Source: Coriobacteriaceae bacterium (GTDB lineage Bacteria > Actinomycetota > Coriobacteriia > Coriobacteriales > Eggerthellaceae). Taken from it: 24,802 nt of DNA. Shown here piece after piece: positions 13,597 through 20,911 of the stretch. The translations under genes were made by a program, and so were the position numbers. Numbering within the stretch: the first letter of the stretch is position 1; every line of letters begins with the position of its first letter. Location of the stretch: contig SUUF01000019.1 in assembly GCA_015062635.1 (NCBI GenBank), positions 1 to 24,802 of the forward strand. The letters are read 5' to 3'. The notes under the pieces were generated by a model that was not told the origin of the DNA, ran no database searches, and saw only the letters and a list, made by a program, of their open reading frames with translations.

Positions 13597-14925
13597 CTAC
13601 AGGTCGGCGATGAGGTCTTTGCCCGCCTTGGCGCCGGTCGACCAGGCGCCCTCGGTGCAGGCGATGAGGAACAGGTACTCGCCGGCCAGGTACAGGCCCT
13701 TCACGTCCTTGATGTGGTTCTTCAGCAGGTCTTGGATTGCCACGTACTGGCCCGGGCGCTCGAGGTTCACGGCCTTGTCGTAGCGCAGGCATTTCACCAT
13801 CTCGGGCTTATCGGGGAAGGCGGGCAGGAAGCGCTGGACCTCGCGGATGACCAGGCGGTCGCGCTCCTCTTGCGAAAGCCACCTAAGGTCTTTGTCGTGC
13901 CAGCCGGCGGTGAAGGCGTGCATGACGCCCGTGCCCTTCGGGTTGTTCTTCAGGATGGCGTTCTCGTCGAAGATCGTCGTGAGGAGGGAGTTCTCGGAGC
14001 CGGGGATGAACACCGACAGGAAGTCTTCGGGCACCACGGCTTCGTCGATGCCGAAGATGTAGTTGTAGGTGGCGCTGTACTTGCAGGTGGTGAGCGGCTT
14101 GCGCATGGCTTCCGGCAGGTCGGGCGCTATCTGCAGCGCGACCTCGGCATCGACGGCCATGATCACCTGATCGGCATCGATGAAACCGCCTTCCACCTCG
14201 ACGCCCTTCACGGCGCCGTTCTCGATGACGACCTTCTTCACCGGCGTGTTGAGCTGGCAATTGTCCTTGATGGCGGCGATGAGGTGGTCGTTGATCGCAC
14301 CGAGGCCGCCCTTCACGTGGCACATGCCCTGCATCAGCGACATCAGCGCGATGGGATGCGCGATGGAGACCTCTTGCGCCCGCGTGAGCACCATCGTGCC
14401 GAGGAACGGCGTGAGGATGCGGTCGACCACGTCCGGGCCGCCGTATTTCAAGCCGAATTCGGCGGTCGACATGTTCGAGATCTCGGCCAGGCCGCTGAAA
14501 TCGTGGTCGGCTCCCGCGTATTTCATCAAGGGCGCGAATTTCGCCACGAAGCGCAGCAGCTGCGGGACGGTGCGCGCGGGGAGGCCGCGGAAGTTGAGGA
14601 TGGCGTTCAGGTCGAGCTTGCCGCCCATGGGCAGGTAATTCACCTTGTCGTTGTACCAGAAGCCGTATATTTGGCGCTGGATGGTGCCGACGTCGGGCAT
14701 CATGCCGAATTCGTCGAGGTATTCGAAGGTCTGCGCCCACTGGGGCTCGGTGAAGGCGGCGCCGATGGCATATTCGAAGCGCCCCTCATGCACGGTGCCG
14801 ACGCGTCCGCCCAGCCGGCCGCTCGCCTCGACGAGGGTGTAGTCCACTCCTGCTTTCTGCAGTTCATATGCCGCCGCGATTCCCGCGCAGCCACCGCCGA
14901 CGATGACGACCTTGTTCCCAGACAT
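13597..14925 (-). CDS. FAD-dependent amine-oxidase-like oxidoreductase
   Basis: Flavoprotein of 442 residues with an N-terminal Rossmann fold: VVIVGGGCAGIAAAYEL (6-22) and the adjoining VEASGRLGGR motif. The C-terminal FAD motif is GLYLAGEYLFLIACTEGAWSTGAKAG. The plan is that of the amine oxidase / protoporphyrinogen oxidase / phytoene desaturase superfamily. There is no signal peptide, no FMN or Fe-S domain and no obvious membrane segment, so it should be cytoplasmic. The substrate cannot be told from sequence. GGAGGG lies just before the start (14933-14938 on the minus strand). The gene is headed by a PadR-type palindrome and followed by the PadR gene, so induction by its substrate or a related small molecule is plausible. 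Confidence 0.85.
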   Translation of the reverse strand: MSGNKVVIVGGGCAGIAAAYELQKAGVDYTLVEASGRLGGRVGTVHEGRFEYAIGAAFTEPQWAQTFEYLDEFGMMPDVGTIQRQIYGFWYNDKVNYLPMGGKLDLNAILNFRGLPARTVPQLLRFVAKFAPLMKYAGADHDFSGLAEISNMSTAEFGLKYGGPDVVDRILTPFLGTMVLTRAQEVSIAHPIALMSLMQGMCHVKGGLGAINDHLIAAIKDNCQLNTPVKKVVIENGAVKGVEVEGGFIDADQVIMAVDAEVALQIAPDLPEAMRKPLTTCKYSATYNYIFGIDEAVVPEDFLSVFIPGSENSLLTTIFDENAILKNNPKGTGVMHAFTAGWHDKDLRWLSQEERDRLVIREVQRFLPAFPDKPEMVKCLRYDKAVNLERPGQYVAIQDLLKNHIKDVKGLYLAGEYLFLIACTEGAWSTGAKAGKDLIADL

Positions 14926-14945
14926 GTTGCCCTCCTATCGCTCGG

Positions 14946-14968
14946 TATGTATCAAAACATGATACATA
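14946..14968. promoter_or_regulatory. PadR-type operator before the oxidoreductase gene
   Basis: TATGTATCA (14946-14954) and TGATACATA (14960-14968) are perfect 9-bp arms around AAACA. PadR proteins commonly bind ATGT/ACAT palindromes, and this site contains both half-sites. It lies 21 bp before the oxidoreductase start on the minus strand. Confidence 0.75.
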
Positions 14969-15101
14969 GCTTATTGTACTGAAGTGCGGGGGTGTTTGCG
15001 CCCTGATAGATGGGCAAAACGCCTGATGTGCCCACGTGGTAATGGGCTACACCGCGCCCAAAGCGGCTATCATGGAACGAGGACGTTGGAAGGGGAATGC
15101 C

Positions 15102-16388
15102 ATGGGTACACGTCGCATCAGTTGGATTACCTGCCTGTTCGTGTTCATGCTCGCCGTGGGAATCGTGGGTTTTGCCGTCGCCGCGCAATCGGCCGCGGCC
15201 GCGCCCCAAGCCACGGCGCAATCGGTTGCGGCATCGGCGCCGGCCAAGCCCTCCGCCAAGCAGTTGAAGGCGTTCAAGAAGGCGAGCGCCGACTTCTCGC
15301 TGGAGCTGTTCCAGCGCTGCGTGGCCGCCAAGGGCAAGAACGCGAACGTCACCATCGCGCCCATGTCGGTATTGAACACGATGGCGCTTGCCGCGAACGG
15401 CGCGGGCGGGTCGACCGCGACGCAACTGCGCGACGCGCTGGGCGACGGCGCCTCCATCGCCCGCATCAACAAGAATCTGGCCTGGTATAACAGCAAGCTT
15501 ACCAACAGCAAGAAGGCCAAGATCCGCACGGCGAACGCCATCTGGTACCACGATGACGGCTCGATCGCCATGAAGAAGGGCTTCCTGAAGGCGGCCAAGA
15601 AGTACTACGCGGCGGCGGTCACGCCCGCCGATTTCACCGATCCCGCCACGACCACCGATGTCAATGCGTGGGTTTCCAAGCAGACCGACGGCATGATCAA
15701 GAAGATCGTCGACCGTTTGGATTCCGACACCCGCATCGCCATCGTGAACGCGCTCTATTTCGATGCGAAGTGGCAGGAGCCTTTCGAGAAGGATACGGTG
15801 CGCACGAAGACCTTCACCGCGGCGAACGGCAAGAAGCATAAGGTGAAGATGATGTTCGGCACCGAGCACCGCTACATCGAGGGCGAGGGCGTCACCGGCT
15901 TCGTGAAGCCGTATGCCAAGGGCTACAGCTATGTCGCGCTGCTGCCGAAAAAGGGCACGAGCGTGAAGAAGTTCGTGAAGGGGCTCGATGGCGACGACTT
16001 CCGCGCGCTGGTTGCCGGAGCCGAGCATGCCGAGGTGCACGTGGCCATGCCCAAATACACGATAACCTACAGCAACGACGCCATGGAGCAGCAGCTGAAA
16101 GACATGGGCCTGAGCCGCGCATTTGGCGCCAAGGCCAATTTCAAGAAGATGGCAAAGAGCAGCGAGGGTCCGCTGTACATCGATACCGTGGTGCATAAGA
16201 CGAAGATCCAGGTTGACGAGAACGGCACGAAGGCGGCTGCGGCGACGGGTGCCATGGTGAAAGCCGGCGCGGCGCTCATCGGGGAAGTGAAGAAGGTCAC
16301 GCTCAACCGTCCGTTCGTCTACGCCATCGTCGACAACGCGACGGATCTTCCCGTGTTCATCGGCACGGTGAACAACATCGGGAAGTAG
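15102..16388 (+). CDS. Secreted serpin (serine protease inhibitor)
   Basis: Serpin of 428 residues. I chose ATG 15102 after AAGGGG (15090-15095) because it gives a clean signal peptide (basic start, hydrophobic 8-27, Ala-rich cleavage region near residue 35). Serpin hallmarks are visible: IAPMSVLNTMALAANGAGG, NALYFDAKWQEPF, and the C-terminal NRPFVYAIVDNATDLPVFIG. The hinge of the reactive loop is GTKAAAAT (375-382), small-residue rich as in inhibitory serpins. Counting from Gly375 as P15 puts the scissile P1 near Gly389 (VKAGAA), which would suit elastase-like or similar proteases, but the count is uncertain. Secreted bacterial serpins, as in Bifidobacterium, are known to inhibit host neutrophil elastase. 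It stands alone between divergent and downstream units. Confidence 0.93.
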   Translation: MGTRRISWITCLFVFMLAVGIVGFAVAAQSAAAAPQATAQSVAASAPAKPSAKQLKAFKKASADFSLELFQRCVAAKGKNANVTIAPMSVLNTMALAANGAGGSTATQLRDALGDGASIARINKNLAWYNSKLTNSKKAKIRTANAIWYHDDGSIAMKKGFLKAAKKYYAAAVTPADFTDPATTTDVNAWVSKQTDGMIKKIVDRLDSDTRIAIVNALYFDAKWQEPFEKDTVRTKTFTAANGKKHKVKMMFGTEHRYIEGEGVTGFVKPYAKGYSYVALLPKKGTSVKKFVKGLDGDDFRALVAGAEHAEVHVAMPKYTITYSNDAMEQQLKDMGLSRAFGAKANFKKMAKSSEGPLYIDTVVHKTKIQVDENGTKAAAATGAMVKAGAALIGEVKKVTLNRPFVYAIVDNATDLPVFIGTVNNIGK

Positions 16389-16421
16389 CTGCCTGCGGCT
16401 TGAAACGCCGATAATCGATTC

Positions 16422-16507
16422 TTGAACTTTTGAACCGAATATTGAACTCTAGCTTGTGCGGTCCGCATGGCATGATATGATGCTCGCCAATAAATTGAAC
16501 TTTGAAC
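16422..16507. repeat. Five TTGAAC repeats around the HTH-aminotransferase promoter
   Basis: TTGAAC occurs at 16422, 16430, 16442, 16495 and 16502, all in the same orientation; two pairs are spaced 8 and 7 bp. Three copies lie upstream and two downstream of a possible promoter (16454-16481). Two GTTC motifs in inverse-like order follow at 16513 and 16520. This is the layout of an operator with several binding sites, most simply for the HTH domain of the gene that follows. Confidence 0.7.
16454..16481 (+). promoter_or_regulatory. Promoter candidate of the HTH-aminotransferase gene
   Basis: TTGTGC (16454-16459) and TATGAT (16476-16481) are separated by 16 bp. The -10 element is one base from TATAAT. 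The start codon is 58 bp downstream. Confidence 0.5.
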
Positions 16508-16539
16508 TTCAGTTCGCAAGTTCGCGTGAAAGGCAGCAC

Positions 16540-18099
16540 ATGGATCAGAAGACATTCAGCGAACGGCTACGCGCCGCCATGGGTGCGCAGGGCTATAAGC
16601 AGGTCGACCTGCTCCGCCTTGCGCAAGAGCGCGGGCAAAAGATGGGAAAATCCCAGCTCAGCCAGTATCTTAGCGGAAAGACCGCCCCGCGTCCGGCGGT
16701 GCTCGCGTCGATTGCGGGCATCTTGAACGTGAGTCCCGAGTGGCTTGCCGGCGACGATTCCGCACAGGCACCCGCCCCTGAGTCGGCACGCCCCGAACCG
16801 GAACCAACGCCTGCGTCCAAGGCCGCGCACGCCGATGCGCCCGCGGCCGACTCCCCGAAATCCTCCACCCCGAAAGGAACCCCCATGCGCACATTCAGCA
16901 AATCAAGCAAGCTCGACAACGTGCTCTACGACGTCCGCGGGCCGGTGGTCGACGAAGCCGCGCGCATGGAAGCGGCCGGCATGCAGGTGTTGAAGCTCAA
17001 CATCGGCAACCCGGCGCCGTTCGGGTTCCGCACGCCCGACGAGGTTGTGGCCGACATGGCTGGCCAGCTCGTGGACTGCGAAGGTTATTCCGCCTCGAAG
17101 GGCCTGTTCAGCGCGCGCAAGGCCATCATGCAGTACGCGCAGATCAAGCATATCCCCAACGTGACGATGGATGACGTGTACACCGGCAACGGCGCAAGCG
17201 AGCTCATCAACCTGTGCATGCAGGCGCTCCTCGACACCGGCGACGAGATCCTCATCCCCTCGCCCGACTATCCGCTCTGGACCGCCTGCGCCACGCTCGC
17301 CGGCGGTCATGTCGTGCACTATATGTGCGATGAGCAGGCCGAATGGTATCCCGACCTCGATGACATCCGCTCGAAGGTCACCCCGAACACGAAGGCCATC
17401 GTCATCATCAACCCGAACAACCCCACCGGCGCGCTCTACCCGCGCGAGCTGCTGCAGGAAATCGTCGAGATCGCCCGCGAGCACCAGCTCATCATCTTCT
17501 CGGACGAGATCTACGACCGCCTCGTGATGGATGGGCAGGAGCACGTCTCCATCGCCTCGCTCGCCCCCGACCTGTTCTGCGTCACGTTCAGCGGGCTTTC
17601 GAAGTCGCACATGATCGCCGGCTACCGCATCGGCTGGATGGTGCTGTCGGGCAACAAGCGCGTCGCCAAGGACTACATCGAGGGTTTGAACATGCTCTCG
17701 AACATGCGCCTGTGCTCGAACGTGCCCGCGCAATCGATCGTGCAAACGGCCCTGTGGGGCCACCAGTCGGTGAACGACTACATCGTGCCGGGTGGCCGCA
17801 TCTACGAGCAGCGCGAGTTCATCTACCAGGCCCTGAACGACATCCCGGGTATTACCGCGGTGAAGCCGAAGGCGGCGTTCTACATCTTCCCGAAGATCGA
17901 TGCCAAGAAGTTCAATATCACCAATGACGAGCAGTTCGCCCTCGACCTGCTGAAAGAGAAGCGCATCCTCATCGTGCAGGGCAGCGGCTTCAACTGGAAG
18001 CAACCCGACCACTTCCGCGTGGTATACCTGCCGCGCATCGAGGTGCTGAAGGACGCCACCAACAAGCTCGCCGATTTCTTGGCGTATTACCGCCAGTAG
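16540..18099 (+). CDS. HTH-aminotransferase fusion, AlaA-like
   Basis: Fusion of 519 residues from ATG 16540, after GAAAGG (16528-16533). Residues 1-70 form a Cro/XRE-type HTH domain (YKQVDLLRLAQERG, KSQLSQYLSGKTAPRP, LNVSPEWLAG). An Ala/Pro/Glu-rich linker covers 71-115. Residues 116-519 are a complete class I PLP aminotransferase very like AlaA of E. coli (glutamate-pyruvate transaminase, about 405 residues). The PLP lysine is Lys355 in SGLSKSHMIAGYRIGW; NPNNPTGALYP and SDEIYDRL are also present. Unlike MocR proteins, the HTH is XRE-type and the enzyme part is AlaA-type, so the enzyme is probably active. A second ribosome site and ATG at 16885 could make the enzyme alone. An alanine symporter gene follows, so alanine metabolism is the likely theme. 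Confidence 0.9.
   Translation: MDQKTFSERLRAAMGAQGYKQVDLLRLAQERGQKMGKSQLSQYLSGKTAPRPAVLASIAGILNVSPEWLAGDDSAQAPAPESARPEPEPTPASKAAHADAPAADSPKSSTPKGTPMRTFSKSSKLDNVLYDVRGPVVDEAARMEAAGMQVLKLNIGNPAPFGFRTPDEVVADMAGQLVDCEGYSASKGLFSARKAIMQYAQIKHIPNVTMDDVYTGNGASELINLCMQALLDTGDEILIPSPDYPLWTACATLAGGHVVHYMCDEQAEWYPDLDDIRSKVTPNTKAIVIINPNNPTGALYPRELLQEIVEIAREHQLIIFSDEIYDRLVMDGQEHVSIASLAPDLFCVTFSGLSKSHMIAGYRIGWMVLSGNKRVAKDYIEGLNMLSNMRLCSNVPAQSIVQTALWGHQSVNDYIVPGGRIYEQREFIYQALNDIPGITAVKPKAAFYIFPKIDAKKFNITNDEQFALDLLKEKRILIVQGSGFNWKQPDHFRVVYLPRIEVLKDATNKLADFLAYYRQ
16872..16887 (+). promoter_or_regulatory. Internal ribosome site and start codon in the fusion gene
   Basis: GAAAGGA (16872-16878) lies six bases before ATG 16885 (Met116), exactly where the aminotransferase domain begins. 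The product would be a 404-residue stand-alone enzyme, the normal size of AlaA. Confidence 0.6.
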
Positions 18100-18141
18100 G
18101 CGAAAGGGCCCTATTCCCCGTGCCATTTCGCTGCGAGGCGG

Positions 18142-18186
18142 GGCAAAAGCACATGCCGGCTCAACGCGGTGAGCCGGCATTTTGCC
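18142..18186 (+). terminator. Rho-independent terminator after the aminotransferase
   Basis: ATGCCGGCTCA (18153-18163) pairs perfectly with TGAGCCGGCAT (18170-18180), loop 6 nt, followed by a short T-run. GGCAAAA upstream and TTTTGCC downstream can extend the stem, giving an end that could work on both strands. Confidence 0.8.
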
Positions 18187-18223
18187 GTGTTGTAACAGCA
18201 TTACAGGCAGAGTTCGGGTATTC

Positions 18224-18252
18224 TTACAAAAAATGACTGTCGACTATACGAT
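18224..18252 (+). promoter_or_regulatory. Promoter candidate of the alanine symporter gene
   Basis: TTACAA (18224-18229) and TACGAT (18247-18252) are spaced by 17 bp. A small palindrome TGTAA-N5-TTACA (18191-18205) lies upstream and may bind a regulator. Confidence 0.4.
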
Positions 18253-18272
18253 AGGAAGAGGGAGGGTATCCC

Positions 18273-19814
18273 ATGGATATGGAGTCATTGGTTAACATAA
18301 CCGATACCATCGACACCTATATGTACACCTACTTCCTGGTGTTCCTGCTCATCGGCGCGGGTGTCTGGTTCACGATTAGGACGAAGGGCGTTCAATTCCG
18401 CCTCATCAAGGATGGTTTGAAGGCCATCACCGAGAAGCGCCATCAGCCGGGCGAGAAGACGGTGTCGTCGTTCCAGGCCATGATGGTCTCGACGGCATCG
18501 CGCGTGGGCACCGGCAACATCGCCGGCGTTGCGACGGCTATCGCCGTGGGCGGCCCGGGCGCCGTGTTCTGGATGTGGATCATGGCGACCATCGGCAGCG
18601 CGTCGGCGTTCATCGAGTCCACGCTCGCGCAGATCTGGAAGCGCCGCGCACCCGGCGGGGAGTTCCGCGGCGGTCCGGCGTACTACATCGAGCAGGCACT
18701 GCATAGCCGTGGCCTGGGCATCCTCTTCGCCATCTCGCTCATCCTGTGCTTCGGCCTCGGCTTCAACGGCCTGCAGACCTACAACATGAGCTCGTCGATC
18801 GTCTACTACGTGCCCAACTGGACCGAGACCTCCGGCCCCATGGCTCTTGGCCTGCTCCTGGCTGTGGTCTTCGGCTTCGTGCTGTTCGGCGGAACGCATC
18901 GCATCAGCTTCATGACTTCCTTCATCGTGCCGCTGATGGCGGGCGTCTACCTGCTGCTGGCTATCATCCTCACCATCATGAACATCGGCGAGCTGCCGGC
19001 CATTTTCGGCATGATCGTGTACGAGGCCTTCAACCCGGCATCTCTCGCTGGCGGCTTCGCAGGATCGATGATCGTGCAGGGCATCAAGCGCGGCTTGTTC
19101 TCGAACGAAGCCGGCATGGGTTCCGCCCCGAACGCCGCCGCGTCCGCGAGCGTTTCGCACCCGGTGAAGCAGGGCATGGTCCAGGTTGTCTCCGTCTTCC
19201 TGGACACGATGGTCATCTGCACGTGCTCGGCTGTCATGATCATGTTCTTCGTGCAGGACAACACCGGCACCATCGCATGGGGTGGCGCCGATGCTGCTGT
19301 CGCGCTTTCCAACATGAGCCTCGTGCAGGCATCGATGCTCGACGGCTTCGGCGAGATCGGCATCCACTTCATGACCTTCGCGATCTTCTGCTTCGCGTTC
19401 AGCTCGCTGGTGGGCAACTACTTCTATGCGGAACAGAACCTGCGTTTCATGACCGCGAACCTGTCCAAGCAGGCGGGCAAGTGGTGCCTCTTCGGCTTCC
19501 GCATCCTGTGCTGCGTGGTCGTGTTCTTCGGCGCCCAGTCCAACCTCACGCTGGCCTGGAACCTCGCCGACATCTTCATGGGCATCGAGGCCATCATCAA
19601 CATCTTCGTGATCTTGGTGCTGGGCAAATGGGCCTTTGCCGCGCTCGAGGACTACGAGTCGCAGAAGCGCATGGGGCTCGACCCGGTGTTCATGGCCGAA
19701 AGCATTCCCGGCATGCCCGCCACCGAATGCTGGCATGAGACCCGCGAAGAGCTGGCCAGCGCCACCATCGAGGCGCAGGTTCAGCATGAAGCCCACAAAT
19801 CGAGTATGCAATAA
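18273..19814 (+). CDS. Alanine/sodium symporter (AGCS family)
   Basis: Amino-acid carrier of the alanine or glycine:cation symporter family (AGCS, AlsT/DagA type), 513 residues with about ten to eleven membrane helices. Family signatures are present: TKGVQFR near the start, STASRVGTGNIAGVATAIAVGGPGAVFWMW, the EFRGGPAYYIEQ loop and GLFSNEAGMGSAPNAAA. It imports alanine or glycine with sodium. GGAGGG (18261-18266) supports the start; ATG 18279 is an alternative. It has its own terminator-bounded unit directly after the AlaA-like fusion, so uptake and transamination of alanine are probably coordinated. The soluble C-terminal tail of about 60 residues looks ordinary for the family. Confidence 0.95.
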   Translation: MDMESLVNITDTIDTYMYTYFLVFLLIGAGVWFTIRTKGVQFRLIKDGLKAITEKRHQPGEKTVSSFQAMMVSTASRVGTGNIAGVATAIAVGGPGAVFWMWIMATIGSASAFIESTLAQIWKRRAPGGEFRGGPAYYIEQALHSRGLGILFAISLILCFGLGFNGLQTYNMSSSIVYYVPNWTETSGPMALGLLLAVVFGFVLFGGTHRISFMTSFIVPLMAGVYLLLAIILTIMNIGELPAIFGMIVYEAFNPASLAGGFAGSMIVQGIKRGLFSNEAGMGSAPNAAASASVSHPVKQGMVQVVSVFLDTMVICTCSAVMIMFFVQDNTGTIAWGGADAAVALSNMSLVQASMLDGFGEIGIHFMTFAIFCFAFSSLVGNYFYAEQNLRFMTANLSKQAGKWCLFGFRILCCVVVFFGAQSNLTLAWNLADIFMGIEAIINIFVILVLGKWAFAALEDYESQKRMGLDPVFMAESIPGMPATECWHETREELASATIEAQVQHEAHKSSMQ

Positions 19815-19867
19815 CTTATAGAACTACCAGGATTCGGCAAACTCTAGTAGTCTGCTTTCAAAGAGAA

Positions 19868-19908
19868 CCGGTGCCTGCGGGACGAGATGACCGCAGGCAC
19901 CGGGTTTT
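19868..19908 (+). terminator. Rho-independent terminator after the symporter
   Basis: CCGGTGCCTGCGG (19868-19880) pairs perfectly with CCGCAGGCACCGG (19891-19903), loop 10 nt, followed by GTTTTA. This is the clearest terminator in the window. Confidence 0.9.
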
Positions 19909-19989
19909 ATGTTGAAGGATGTTGTGAAGGGCTGCCGCCAAGCGCTTCGGGGCGCGGCGCGGCCTCCCGGTAGGACAGGAGTTTCAAAT

Positions 19990-20577
19990 ATGGCTACCAC
20001 GCTTTCGGCCTCTGCTTCCCGCACGCGTTCCATTGCCTATGTCGCGCTTTCCATCGCACTCATGGCGGTTGGCGCGTGGGTCACCGTTCCGCTGGGGCCG
20101 GTGCCGTTCACGCTGCAGATTTTCGTGTTCACGTTTGCCCTGGTGATGCTCGAGCCGAAGCTTGCCATGGCTGCGGTGGTGGGCTACATCGTGCTCGGTG
20201 CCATCGGCGTCCCGGTGTTCTCGTCGATGCGCGGGGGCATCGGCGTGCTCGCCGGTCCCACCGGCGGCTTCCTGTGGGGCTACATCGTGGGCTTTGCGCT
20301 GGCCATCGCCGTTGGCTCGCTGCTCAAGGTGAAGGAAGCCCCCGCTGGCAAGCGCTTCGACACCACCGAGGTCGTGCGTGCCTTCGTGATGAGCTTCGTG
20401 TATTTGGCCTGCGCCTATGTATGCGGGTGGTTCCAGCTCATGCTGGTGATGGGGATTGGCCCCGAGGCGGCCTTCGCCAGCGCCGTCGCGCCTTTCATCC
20501 TGGTCGACATCGTGAAGATCATCGTGGCGGTGTTTGTCGCCCTTGCCGTGAAACACGCGCTGGGCGCGGTGCGGTAA
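19990..20577 (+). CDS. bioY: BioY, biotin-specific S component of an ECF transporter
   Basis: Biotin-binding membrane subunit of 195 residues with about six helices. BioY features are clear: GAWVTVPLGPVPFTLQIFVFTFA near the start, then GAIGVPVFSSMRGGIGVLAGPTGGFLWGY, and a C-terminal helix pair ending in PFILVDIVKIIVAV. I chose ATG 19990, after CAGGAG (19976-19981); an earlier in-frame ATG at 19909 abuts the terminator T-run and would add a non-hydrophobic extension. No BioM/BioN-type genes adjoin it, so it probably works with a shared EcfA/EcfT module, and one is encoded 860 bp downstream. No biotin biosynthesis genes are in the window, consistent with scavenging. Confidence 0.95.
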   Translation: MATTLSASASRTRSIAYVALSIALMAVGAWVTVPLGPVPFTLQIFVFTFALVMLEPKLAMAAVVGYIVLGAIGVPVFSSMRGGIGVLAGPTGGFLWGYIVGFALAIAVGSLLKVKEAPAGKRFDTTEVVRAFVMSFVYLACAYVCGWFQLMLVMGIGPEAAFASAVAPFILVDIVKIIVAVFVALAVKHALGAVR

Positions 20578-20631
20578 GCCGCCGGCCCGCCTGACGGGCT
20601 CCGCCCGAAGACATCGCGATTGCCCGCCGTT

Positions 20632-20652
20632 GCGCCCGGTTCTGCCGGGCGC
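20632..20652 (+). terminator. Terminator-like hairpin after bioY
   Basis: GCGCCCGG (20632-20639) pairs with CCGGGCGC (20645-20652), loop 5 nt, then TTCGC. There is only a weak T-run, so termination may be partial. Confidence 0.45.
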
Positions 20653-20654
20653 TT

Positions 20655-20862
20655 CGCATGCAGGTGCTATGATGATGCGGATTGGCGATAGATGGACGTG
20701 CCGGCAGGGCACCGGATGCCGCAAGGGCGGCATGCCGAGGGGAATGCGGGTGAGAAGCCCGCGCTGTACCAGCAACCGTAAGAGCCGACATGTGGGAACG
20801 CCGCGCCCGGCTGCAGGGTGCGCCCACATGGATGACGCGAAGTCGGAATGCCTGCCATCGCG
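20655..20862 (+). ncRNA. Cobalamin riboswitch
   Basis: The conserved core is visible. CAGGTGC lies near 20661. GGGGAATGCGGGTGAGAAGC starts at 20739, followed by CC and then AGCAACCGTAAGAG at 20771-20784. The B12 box AGTCGGAATGCCTGCC is at 20841-20856. These follow the consensus GGGAA..GGTG.AA..CC, GCAACTGTAA and AGTCAGGATACCTGCC. Outer borders are approximate. Adenosylcobalamin or a related cobamide should lower expression of the downstream genes. The following hairpin at 20865-20887 is the likely expression platform. Confidence 0.9.
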
Positions 20863-20864
20863 AA

Positions 20865-20887
20865 CCAGCTGGCATGGGGCCGGCTGG
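20865..20887 (+). promoter_or_regulatory. Hairpin of the riboswitch expression platform
   Basis: CCAGCTGGC (20865-20873) pairs with GCCGGCTGG (20879-20887), one wobble, loop 5 nt. It lies between the B12 box and the ribosome site AAGGAGG (20900-20906) and has no T-run, so control at translation initiation is more likely than termination. Confidence 0.55.
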
Positions 20888-20911
20888 CAACGCCCTGGAA
20901 AGGAGGTTCCG

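Noticed and set aside
13072..14982. Plus-strand open frame of 636 codons
   Set aside because: It is the shadow of the PadR and oxidoreductase genes, which have clear family motifs on the minus strand.
15036..15101. Longer serpin with GTG start at 15036
   Set aside because: It would put about 22 residues before a good signal peptide, and ATG 15102 has a clear ribosome site.
16540..18099. MocR-type regulator
   Set aside because: MocR proteins carry a GntR winged helix; here the HTH is of XRE type and the aminotransferase part is AlaA-like with intact catalytic motifs.
19909..19989. Biotin-related leader or longer BioY N-terminus
   Set aside because: I see no known riboswitch, and the extension from 19909 begins at the terminator T-run; ATG 19990 with CAGGAG fits better.
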